A stretch of 64,000 nucleotides of DNA. Source: Duganella sp. Root336D2 (GTDB lineage: Bacteria; Pseudomonadota; Gammaproteobacteria; Burkholderiales; Burkholderiaceae_D). The notes below the pieces were generated by a model. It searched no databases, had not been told where the DNA came from, and saw only the letters and a program-made list of their open reading frames with translations. Shown one piece after another: positions 50,598 through 58,700 of this stretch. The number at the start of each line of letters is the position of its first letter. Position 1 is the stretch's first letter. The position numbers and the translations under genes are program-made. The stretch spans positions 187,238 to 251,237 of the forward strand of contig NZ_LMDB01000033.1 in NCBI RefSeq assembly GCF_001425005.1. The letters run 5' to 3'.

Positions 50598-50921
50598 CTA
50601 GTACTGCGGCATGGAGCTGTCTACCTGCACAGCCCAGGCGTGAATCCCGCCTGTCAGATTGCTTACCTTGCTGAAACCGTGATGCTCGAGGAAAGCTGCC
50701 ACATTGAGGCTGCGCGCCCCGTGATGGCAGATGCAGACGATTTCTGCATCCTCGTCGAGATCGTCGATGCGGGCCGGGATGGTCTGCATCGGCATCAGGG
50801 TCGAGCCTGCGATATGGCAGGTCTCGAATTCCCAGTTCTCGCGCACGTCCAGCAGGAACGGCTGGGCGCGGCTCTCGTCATTGAGCCAGCCAGCCAGTTC
50901 CGGTGCGGTTAAGTGCTGCAT
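50598..50921 (-). CDS. Rhodanese-like domain protein
   Basis: A 107-residue single rhodanese domain. It starts LTAPELAGWLNDESRAQPF and has FLLDVRENWEFETCHIAGS with the typical DVREPxE-like motif. The active-site loop is VCICHHGARS, with Cys as the sulfur-carrying residue and Arg at the end. It ends LTGGIHAWAVQVD. Such proteins carry sulfane sulfur. It lies between the methyltransferase and tolC genes on the same strand and is probably co-transcribed with both. Confidence 0.88.
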   Translation of the reverse strand: MQHLTAPELAGWLNDESRAQPFLLDVRENWEFETCHIAGSTLMPMQTIPARIDDLDEDAEIVCICHHGARSLNVAAFLEHHGFSKVSNLTGGIHAWAVQVDSSMPQY

Positions 50922-50930
50922 GGGCGTTCC

Positions 50931-51584
50931 TTAGAAAGTGAACGCCGAAGGTTTCACCGCCAGGTCGAGCGGCTTGACATCGGTCTCAAACAGTTTGACG
51001 GTGTCGTAGCCGTGCTCGCCGGTGCGGGTGATGCGCTGCGCCGACATCACCGGCGAATCGCCGAGGATGACCACGATGCGGCCGCCCACTTTCACTTGCT
51101 GCAGCACCGCTTCCGGCAGTACCGGCAGCGAGCCGGAGAACACGATCACGTCGAACGGCGCGCCATTGGACCAGCCCTGGGCGCCATTGCCCAGTTCCAC
51201 GGTCACATTGGAGATGCCGTTCGCCGCCAGGTTCTTTTCCGCCAGCGCCTTGAATTCAGGGGCGAGTTCGACGGCGGTGACGTGGCGTGCACGGTGCGCC
51301 AGCAGCGCGGCCAGGTAGCCAGTGCCCGCGCCAACCAGCAGCACGTTTTCATGTTTCTTGATTTGCGCGTCCTGTGTGATGCGCGCTTCCAGCTTCGGGG
51401 TCAGCATTTGCTCGCCGCCCGCCAGCGGAATGAACGTGTCGACAAAAGCCAGGTTCTTGTAGGCTTCTGGCACGAAATTCTCGCGTTTTACGACCAGCAA
51501 GAGATCGAGGATGTCCGTATCCAGCACATCCCAAGGGCGGATTTGCTGTTCGATCATATTGAAACGGGCTTGTTCGATATTCAT
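50931..51584 (-). CDS. Protein-L-isoaspartate O-methyltransferase family protein
   Basis: A 217-residue SAM-dependent methyltransferase of the PCMT family. It starts IEQARFNMIEQQIRPWDVLD, a pattern typical of the betaproteobacterial version, and has QMLTPKLEARITQDAQI. The SAM-binding motif is VLLVGAGTGYLAALLA. The acidic motif II is in VTAVELAPEFKALAEKNL. It may repair isoaspartyl residues; the tolC-linked version lacks some substrate-binding residues of classical Pcm, so the exact role is open. I use the ATG at 51584; an ATG 12 codons earlier adds an unconserved stretch. It ends 9 bp before the rhodanese gene. Confidence 0.8.
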   Translation of the reverse strand: MNIEQARFNMIEQQIRPWDVLDTDILDLLLVVKRENFVPEAYKNLAFVDTFIPLAGGEQMLTPKLEARITQDAQIKKHENVLLVGAGTGYLAALLAHRARHVTAVELAPEFKALAEKNLAANGISNVTVELGNGAQGWSNGAPFDVIVFSGSLPVLPEAVLQQVKVGGRIVVILGDSPVMSAQRITRTGEHGYDTVKLFETDVKPLDLAVKPSAFTF

Positions 51585-51727
51585 CTTTGTTGACTCGGTG
51601 AGGGATAAATAATCCGTCATTTTATCGTTTGTCTGGTCAGGTGGGCATATTAACGATTAAGACAACGGATCGCGGGAAATTGCGACAGTCTGCAGATTTG
51701 GGGGGGTGAACGACCGAATTCGGCAAT

Positions 51728-52378
51728 TTAAGCCGGTTTTTGCGGGGCCAGTCCCTGCTGCACCAGGCCGAGGAAGGCGTCCATGAAGGCGTCGGCGTCA
51801 ACGCCCTCGTGGGTGTCGCAGGGGAAGAAGCTGTGCTTCCACATCATCAGCGTCAGCACCGGGGCGATCAGGACATTGGTCATCATCACCGGGTCGAGCG
51901 GACGGAATTCGCCGCGCTCCACGCCGCGCTCCAGGATACGGGTCAGCAAGGCGCTGCCGCGCTCGATGACTTCTTCGTTATAGAACTGGGCCAGTTCGGG
52001 GAAATTGCCGGATTCGGCCATCATCAGTTTGGTCAGGCCGGCGGCCTTGGTGGCGCCGACCTGGGTCCACCAGCGGCGCAGCATCTGGCGCAGCAGTTCG
52101 TCGCTGGGCATATCGCGCGCCGCGGCAGCATCGCTTTCCGCCTGGCCGATGGTTTGCACGATGGTTTCGCGCACCACGGCCTTGAACAGTTCCTGCTTGT
52201 TTTCGAAGTACAGGTAGAGCGTGCCCTTCGAGACGCCGGCGGCGCGCGCCACGTCTTCCAGGCGGGTGGCGGCAAATCCACGATCGACGAACAGCTCCAG
52301 CGCGGCCGCCAGCAGTTCCTGCGGACGCGCATCCTTGCGCCGCTCCCAGCGGGGCTTGGTATCAGTCGGGGCTTGCAT
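51728..52378 (-). CDS. TetR/AcrR family transcriptional regulator
   Basis: A 216-residue repressor-type regulator. The N-terminal helix-turn-helix (residues 19-65) includes LLAAALELFVDRGFAATRLE and DVARAAGVSKGTLYLYFENK. The C-terminal ligand domain is mostly helical, with a LTLMMWKHSFFPCDTHEG segment. The C-terminal domain resembles regulators of RND efflux or of fatty acid genes. It is next to an SDR gene (tail to head, 102 bp away) on the same strand. The target is unknown. Confidence 0.82.
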   Translation of the reverse strand: MQAPTDTKPRWERRKDARPQELLAAALELFVDRGFAATRLEDVARAAGVSKGTLYLYFENKQELFKAVVRETIVQTIGQAESDAAAARDMPSDELLRQMLRRWWTQVGATKAAGLTKLMMAESGNFPELAQFYNEEVIERGSALLTRILERGVERGEFRPLDPVMMTNVLIAPVLTLMMWKHSFFPCDTHEGVDADAFMDAFLGLVQQGLAPQKPA

Positions 52379-52480
52379 GATAAAAATTGGGATTGGGTAA
52401 CTTACTTAAGAGTCATTTATATTAGTTCCCCCACCCGCCCCGCGTCAAGTCAAGCCCGCCGAGGCGGGCCGCGAATTGCA

Positions 52481-53230
52481 TTACAAGGTGGCCATGCCGC
52501 CATCGAACACGACGTTCTCGCCCATCATGTACGAGGAATCGTCGCTGGCCAGGAACAGCACGGCTTTGGCCACTTCATCGGCCTGGCCGAAGCGCGCGGC
52601 CGGCACCTTGGCCACCAGTTGGCCGGCCCATGCCTGCACCGCATCCGGCGGCAGGCCAAGCTTGCCGTAGATCGGGGTCTCGATCAGGCCCGGGCTGATG
52701 ACGTTGACCCGCACGCCGCGCGGCGCCAGTTCGGTCGACAGGGTGCGCGCCAGCGAGCGCACCGCGGCCTTGGTGGCCGAGTACACGGACAGGCCGGCCA
52801 CGCCCTGCTCGGCCAGCGTGGTGCCGGTCAGGACCACGCTGGCGGGGTTGTTCAGCAGCGGCAGCATGCATTGCACGGTGTGGATCACGCCCTTGAAGTT
52901 GACGTCGACCTGGCTGTCGATGTGCCTGGCGTCCACGTCCGAGAATTGCATGGGCTGGGCGATGCCGGCGTTGGCGAACACCACATCCAGGCTGCCGAAT
53001 AGCGCCCTGATCCTGGCGGCGGCGGCCACCATGTCCGCTGCCGAGGTCACGTCGGCGCGCAGCGCCAGCACACCTTCGCCCAGTTCCTTGCCGGCCGCTT
53101 CGACGCGCTGCGCGTCCTGGCCGATGATGGCCACGCGCGCCCCTTCCTCCAGGAACAGCCTGGCCGTCGCCAGGCCGATGCCCGTGGTGCCGCCGGTGAT
53201 CAATGCGGTTTTGCCAGTCAGTCTACCCAT
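52481..53230 (-). CDS. SDR family oxidoreductase
   Basis: A 249-residue short-chain dehydrogenase/reductase. The NAD(P)-binding motif is ALITGGTTGIGLATARL. VFANAGIAQPMQFS carries the NAG motif, and the catalytic Ser-Tyr-Lys is in VVLTGTTLAEQGVAGLSVYS, which continues with the YSATK motif. The C terminus has DDSSYMMGENVVFDGGMATL, typical of SDRs that act on 3-ketoacyl or alcohol substrates. It is divergent from a TetR gene at 53342. The region between them holds three repeats of an operator-like box, so the TetR protein probably controls it. Confidence 0.85.
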   Translation of the reverse strand: MGRLTGKTALITGGTTGIGLATARLFLEEGARVAIIGQDAQRVEAAGKELGEGVLALRADVTSAADMVAAAARIRALFGSLDVVFANAGIAQPMQFSDVDARHIDSQVDVNFKGVIHTVQCMLPLLNNPASVVLTGTTLAEQGVAGLSVYSATKAAVRSLARTLSTELAPRGVRVNVISPGLIETPIYGKLGLPPDAVQAWAGQLVAKVPAARFGQADEVAKAVLFLASDDSSYMMGENVVFDGGMATL

Positions 53231-53255
53231 CGTGTTCTCCTTGAAGTTGAAAAGT

Positions 53256-53303
53256 TACCGGTTCGCCTTAATTATGTACCGATAGGTATTTAATGTACCG
53301 GTT
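53256..53303. promoter_or_regulatory. Three TACCGRTW boxes in the SDR/TetR divergent promoter region
   Basis: The sequence has TACCGGTT at 53256, TACCGATA at 53277 (within the palindrome TACCGATAGGTA) and TACCGGTT at 53296, spaced 21 and 19 bp apart, about two helical turns. The last box directly precedes a TATAAT -10 box at 53306-53311 for the + strand TetR gene. This is a likely operator region for the TetR regulator, controlling itself and the SDR gene. The binding protein is inferred from position. Confidence 0.6.
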
Positions 53304-53341
53304 AGTATAATATTCGTCAACAGAACCGATGGAGATTCCCG

Positions 53342-53944
53342 ATGCCACGTGAACGCGGCCGCCCACGCACCTTCGATATCGATCACGCCCTGGACCGGGC
53401 GGTGGAGATTTTCTGGAAGCACGGCTACCAGGACGCTTCCCTGCACGAACTGACGGAGGCAATGGGCCTGTCGAAACCGAGCCTGTACGCGGCCTTCGGC
53501 GACAAGGAAGCGTTGTACCTGAAAGGACTGCAGCGCTACCTGTCGCTGCTGATCGGGCGCCATGCGGGCAAACTCAATGACGAACCGGAGGGCCGCAAGG
53601 CCCTGGATGGCTTCCTGCGTTCGCTGGCTGCGATGCTGGCCGATCCCGCGCTGCCGGGCGGCTGCTTCATCATCAATGGCACTGCCGATTGCGGCGGTTC
53701 GACCATCCCCGCCTCGGTCGAAATGGCGCTGCGCGAGGCCCTGCAGGGCACGGAAACGATGGTGCTGGAGCGATTGGTGCGGGCGGAGAAGGACGGCCAG
53801 TTGCCGGCCGGGATGACGCCGCACGCGATGGCGGCGCTGTTCGGCTCTTTGATCGCCGGGCTGGGAGTGCAGGCCAAGAGTGGCGCGGACCTGGCCAAAT
53901 TGACGATGGTGATCGAGGCTGCGATGGCCGTCTGGCCGAACTAG
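53342..53944 (+). CDS. TetR/AcrR family transcriptional regulator
   Basis: A 200-residue regulator with an N-terminal helix-turn-helix including IDHALDRAVEIFWKHGYQDA, then SLHELTEAMGLSKPSLYAAF and GDKEAL. The C-terminal domain has GGCFIINGTADCGGSTIP, with several Cys, common in TetR proteins of the AcrR/YcfQ kind that sense reactive compounds. It is divergent from the SDR gene. The three boxes in between are good candidates for its operator. Confidence 0.83.
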   Translation: MPRERGRPRTFDIDHALDRAVEIFWKHGYQDASLHELTEAMGLSKPSLYAAFGDKEALYLKGLQRYLSLLIGRHAGKLNDEPEGRKALDGFLRSLAAMLADPALPGGCFIINGTADCGGSTIPASVEMALREALQGTETMVLERLVRAEKDGQLPAGMTPHAMAALFGSLIAGLGVQAKSGADLAKLTMVIEAAMAVWPN

Positions 53945-53948
53945 CCCC

Positions 53949-54944
53949 TCAAGTTTCTTCAGGTCGTTTCGCCACCGCGTAGACCGCTTGCACCACCATC
54001 GCCATCCGCTGGTAATCGAGCTTGTCGAACGTATCGCCAGCCCGGTGATAGTTCGGATTGCGCATGAATGAGGTATCGGTCACCATCAGGGCTGGATAGC
54101 CCTGCGCCCAATAGCTGCGGTGGTCGGAAAAATCGACCCCTTGCACAAGACTGGGCGCGTTGAGCGAATAGACCGGCAGCTCGGACGCGCCCGACATTGC
54201 AGCCTTCACCGAGCGGCTGGCGCCAAAGTCGCCAAACTGGCCCACCAGCGCGATGAAATTGCCGCGGTCCGGATAGCCGAGTTTCATCGCGGCCAGCGGG
54301 TACGCCTGGCTGCCTGGACGGTCGCTGAAATAACCGATCATCTCCAGCGACAGCATCAGCTCCACATCGCGTCCCGCCTCTTTCAAGCTGCGGGCATGCC
54401 ATACGCTGCCCATGCGGGGTGAGCGGAAATGCGGCGGCTCTTCCAGGGTATACGCCACCAGTTCAATCGGGCGGGCTGGTTCGGATTGCCCCAGCAGGTG
54501 CGCCAGTTCCAGCAGGCCTGCGATGCCGCTGGCATTGTCATCGGCGCCCGGTGTCGCGCCGTGGCTGTCGTAATGTGCGCCAATCACCAGCAGGCGCCCG
54601 TTCGCAGGACCGAAGCGCGCGACGACGTTCTTGTAATGCTCGGCGTCGACCACCACGTCCTGGATGGACACCTGCGCTCCGGCTGCCTTGAATTCCTCCA
54701 CGATGTATGCCGCCGTACGCTCCAGTTTTGCGCGGTGCTCGAATGAGCGCGGATAAAAGTCCACGGTCAGCTTTTTTACGTGCTCTTCGAGCTTGGCCGG
54801 ATCGACCGCGGGCGGCGTCGATGGAACGGACGGCACCAGGGGCTGGCAGACCAGTGCAGCAAGCAGCATCAGTATCGCCGTGGCGATGATGGCCAATGCG
54901 GCGTAGAAGCGGCGGCTGCGTTTGGGCGGCTGCGAAAAATCCAT
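53949..54944 (-). CDS. M28 family zinc metallopeptidase, membrane-anchored
   Basis: A 331-residue peptidase (M28, aminopeptidase Y-like). It has a basic start and one membrane segment at about 13-33 (YAALAIIATAILMLLAALVC), so the catalytic domain faces the periplasm. The zinc ligands are in VIGAHYDSHGATPGADDNAS (His and Asp) and TLEEPPHF (Glu-Glu). A later Asp lies near EMIGYFSDRPGS, and a final His is in DFSDHRSYWAQGYPALMVTD. It probably trims peptides in the periplasm. It ends 4 bp before the end of the convergent TetR gene. Confidence 0.85.
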   Translation of the reverse strand: MDFSQPPKRSRRFYAALAIIATAILMLLAALVCQPLVPSVPSTPPAVDPAKLEEHVKKLTVDFYPRSFEHRAKLERTAAYIVEEFKAAGAQVSIQDVVVDAEHYKNVVARFGPANGRLLVIGAHYDSHGATPGADDNASGIAGLLELAHLLGQSEPARPIELVAYTLEEPPHFRSPRMGSVWHARSLKEAGRDVELMLSLEMIGYFSDRPGSQAYPLAAMKLGYPDRGNFIALVGQFGDFGASRSVKAAMSGASELPVYSLNAPSLVQGVDFSDHRSYWAQGYPALMVTDTSFMRNPNYHRAGDTFDKLDYQRMAMVVQAVYAVAKRPEET

Positions 54945-54998
54945 TCCTGTTCCCTGGTGTCAAATCAGAAAAGGCAGTATGCCATGCGCCCGTTCACG

Positions 54999-55352
54999 TC
55001 ATTGCTTTGCCGCGGCCTTGGCAGGCTCGATCAGCACCAGCTGGCCGGTCTTCGGGTCGCGGAACACCTCGCCGACGCGGTCGTAGCCGCTGCCCGCTTG
55101 CGTGACGCCGGCGTCCGGGCGTTCGATCTGGCGGCCCTTTTCCACCGGCTTGTGCTGGAGCGCTCCCTGGCTGCCGGCGATGGCGGCGATCAGGCCGCAG
55201 GCGAAGACCAGCATGACGTCAACCAGGTTGACCAGGCTGGCGCGCGGGTCTTCGTCGCTGTCGTCGAAGCGGGAGTCGAGGTGGCGGTACAGGCGCAGCC
55301 GCTTGCGGGCCGGGACGGCAGCGTTGCCAGGGGCTTGGGCCTGGTCCCTCAT
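54999..55352 (-). CDS. DUF2149 protein, ExbD-like
   Basis: A 117-residue protein with one membrane segment (about residues 38-58). The segment LVNLVDVMLVFACGLIAAIA carries an Asp in its first third, as ExbD/TolR do in theirs. The rest is periplasmic: a GYDRVGEVFRDPKTGQLVLI domain. DUF2149 proteins are known to be encoded next to CobN-like genes and TolQ-like channels. It is the last gene of the three-gene operon and overlaps the TolQ-like gene by 4 nt. A proton-driven partner of the CobN-like protein is the likely role (inference). Confidence 0.72.
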   Translation of the reverse strand: MRDQAQAPGNAAVPARKRLRLYRHLDSRFDDSDEDPRASLVNLVDVMLVFACGLIAAIAGSQGALQHKPVEKGRQIERPDAGVTQAGSGYDRVGEVFRDPKTGQLVLIEPAKAAAKQ

Positions 55353-55792
55353 GCTGCGTGCTCCATCGCGTCCAGGGTTTCTTCGTACCAGCGGCGGCGC
55401 AGTTTGCCGATCACCAGTCCGGCGATACCGGCCACCAGGCCAAGCACCGTGGCGTCGAAGGCGACTGTCACGGCGCTGGCCAGCTGGGCCGGATTGCCTT
55501 GGCCGAGGGCGGCCAGGCCAGGGCCAAGCGGGATGATGGTGGCCATCAGACCAAGCATCGGCGGAATGCGGGCCAGCAGGTCGGCGCGCTCCAGGCGGTG
55601 GCGGGCCAAGGCCTGGATGTGGGCGGCGTTGCCGGCCTCGCGAAGTTTCTTCAAGCCGCTGAAACGTTCGCCGGCGGCGATGCCTGCTTCAACCGCCGCC
55701 ACCGCGCAGGCGGCCAGTAGGGCCAGCAGGGCTGGGGCGAGGAGGAAGCTGACGCCGTCGTGCAGCCAGGCGTAGGTTTGGTTGTCGATCAT
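55349..55792 (-). CDS. MotA/TolQ/ExbB proton channel family protein
   Basis: A 147-residue membrane protein with three predicted helices (about 16-36, 77-100 and 107-130). The ERADLLARIPPMLGLMATII and QLASAVTVAFDATVLGLVAG segments are those of the ExbB/TolQ/MotA family: the conserved small residues of helix two and the A-F-x-A-T of helix three. It is shorter than ExbB (about 240), lacking the large cytoplasmic loop. It overlaps the CobN-like gene and the DUF2149 gene by 4 nt each. With DUF2149 it should form a proton-powered motor pair. Confidence 0.8.
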   Translation of the reverse strand: MIDNQTYAWLHDGVSFLLAPALLALLAACAVAAVEAGIAAGERFSGLKKLREAGNAAHIQALARHRLERADLLARIPPMLGLMATIIPLGPGLAALGQGNPAQLASAVTVAFDATVLGLVAGIAGLVIGKLRRRWYEETLDAMEHAA

Positions 55793-58700
55793 TGGTGTGC
55801 TCCTTTGTAAATGGGTATTTGGGTACCGCGCAGGGCGCCGATGGCGAACAGCGCGATGCCGGCGCCCGCCGCGGCCAGCAGGGCGAGCAGCTTCATCGCG
55901 CGTTCGGCGGGGCTTGGCGGCTGCCCGGCCAGGTCGCGCAGCTCGTAGACGTGGGCCTGGGCCTGGGTTTGGGCGGCACTGCCATCCGCTGCCGCGACGG
56001 CGCCGGACTCGGTCGCGTCGTGCGCGGTGCGGCGCTCTTGCCTGGCGGCTGTAGTCGCGGCGGCATTTGCGGCGGGCGCCCTGGCATCCGCCTGGACTGC
56101 GGCGGCGAACGCGGGGACGGCGCTTGCCTCGGGTGCCGCGTATGCATCGGCGGCTGGCGCGTCGCCGCGAGCTTTGGCGAGGGTGGCAGCCAGTGCCTGC
56201 GCGTCAGCTGCATCGAGCTGGGGCGAGAGCCATTGCCACATCGGATGGTCGGGTGCGGTATGGCCGCTGCCTGGCAACCCGTTGCTGGCCACCAGCCGCG
56301 CCAGCTCGCCGCCCATCTGCCTGATGGTGGCGTCATCGGTTTTCCAGTAGCCCTTTTCCGCCGCCACCATGAAGATCGCCAGCATATGCGCCTTGGCGTG
56401 CGCGTTGTGGCGCTGGCCGAGGAATTGCGGCAGGCCGAGTTTATGCGCGTCGTCGAAGTAGACCGACTTCACCTCATCCCAGGCCCAGTCCTTCACCAGG
56501 TCGGGGCGTGTCACCTGCCATCCCCACAGGTTTTCCAGGAACTCCTGCCCCATGGTACGGGCGCCGGCATAACCATGCCCCATTAAAGGCTTGATCCAGG
56601 CCGGATTCAGGAAGCGGCCGCGCAATTCGCCCAGCATGGCCGAGGCAAGCGGCTCCACGTCGGCACGCCCCGGCTGCGCATGCTGCAGGATCAGCGCTTC
56701 CGGCACGCGGCCGGTGCGGCTTTCGACGGCCAGCGACAGGCCGCCCAGGTAATCGAAGGCGTCGTTGTTATCGAGCAGGCCGTACAGGTTGCTGGCGCGG
56801 CCGTGATAGGTGCGCGTGATGCCGTCCAGCGCGGCGTCGAAAGCGGCGTGGCTCGATTCGCCGCTGGCATCCAGGCCGTAAGCGTGGCCCATGCGGTTGC
56901 GGTAGGCCTTGCCGATCTCGTCGCGTTCGCGCCAGGCGCCCGAGCGTTCGGTCAGGCGGTTGACGCCGGCGCCGTAGGCACCGGGGGCATCGCCGAAGAT
57001 GCGCTGCGCCGCGGCGCGGCCGGCTTCGGCGGGCGGCATGCCGCCCGCCTGCAAGGCCCGCACGCGCACCAGCCATTCGCGTGCAACGCGGTTGCTGGTG
57101 GCAGGCTCGCGTCCCCAGGCGGCACTGGCGCCGGCACTGCTGGCAAGCGGCGCCAGCGCAGCTTCGAGCGCTTCGCGCAGCGCCGGCTCCTGCTCGGCAA
57201 GGCCGGCGGCGGAAGCGGCCAGCGACAGGCGGCCGGCACGGTCGATCAGGCGAATCAGGTTCGGGTACAGGTCGCGAAACAGGCCTGAGGTGGTCACCAG
57301 CGCATCGCGCCGCACCGCGCCCGGCACCAGCCGCACGTCATTAACGATGCCGCGCGCATTCCACACCGGCTCGGCACCCATCATGGCCAGCGCGAACGCC
57401 ACCATCACGCCTTCGTCGCGCACCGCATCGGAGGCCCACAGCAGGATGCCTTCGCTGCCGGCGCCGGAGCGCTCGCGCGCGGCCGCCTTGGCAGCGAGGC
57501 TGGAGCCCATCTGGTAGCCGATTTTGGTCGGCAGGATATCGCCGTCGACGGCATGGAAATTGCGGCCGGTCGGCAGCGCTTCCGGCGAGCGCAGCGGGTC
57601 GTTGCCCTTGCCCGGTTCGATGAAGCGCCCGTCCAGCCCAGCCAGCAGCGAGCGCATTTCATTCAACGGCGAGGCGGCCAGCTTGCGCGCCACTTCGGGA
57701 TCGTCGATGCCGCCCTTTTTCATCGATTCCAGCATCAGGTCAATGGACTCCTGCTTCCACTGCCGGCCGAAGATGTGCAGGCCGTGCGGCATGAACTTCT
57801 CCTGCAGCTTGGTCAGGTAGTGGCCAACTTCGTGCGCCAGCAAATCGTCGTCGGCCGCATCGAAGCCGATGCCGCGCACGGCCAGCACATCGGCCATCGA
57901 AGCTTCCAGCTCCGCTTTCAGGTTGAGGGCCACCACCCGTTCGCGCATCAGTTGCGCGGCCTTCGCCTTCAGCGTCTCGGAGCTGGCTGCCTCGTAGCTC
58001 TCGACCACCTGGCGCAGCGACAGCAACTCGTCATACAGCGGCGTCGATGCCAGCGGCGGCGTCAGGTGGTCGACCATCACCGCCAGGCCGCGCCGCTTGG
58101 CTTGCGTACCTTCGCCGACGCCGTCCACGATGTAGGGATAGATGCCCGGCAGGTCGCCCGCGATCAGGCTCGGGAAGTCGTCGGCCGACAAGCCGACCGC
58201 CTTCCCCGGCAGGAATTCATAGGTGGAATGGCGCCCGATATGCACCAGCGCATCGGCCTTGAAGCGGTCGCGCAGCCAGTGGTAAAAGGCCAAGTACTGG
58301 TGCGGCGGCGGCACGCTGGTATTCGCATGCAGCAGTTCTTCCTCGACTTCCCAGCCGCGCGGCGGCTGCGGGCCGATGAATACATTGCCGAACACCATGC
58401 CCGGCACCAGCAGCTTGCCGCTTTCGACCATGATCTTGCCGGGCGCAGCTCCCCAGCCCTTCAAGCCTTCGATACCGTAAGACGACACGCGGCGGCGCAG
58501 CGGCTCCAGCGCGGAGCAGCGCCGCGCAGCCTTCGCTTGCAGGCAGGCGGCATAGCCATCGGCCAGCTCAGCGAGGTCGCGGATCGCTTTCTCGCGCTGA
58601 GGATGATCGGCTCCCTCCACCAGGTGCTGCAGTTCCTTGATCACGACTTCCGCCTGCTTGCGCCCCAGCACCCATTCGCCCGCGGCTTCCGCTTCCAGCA

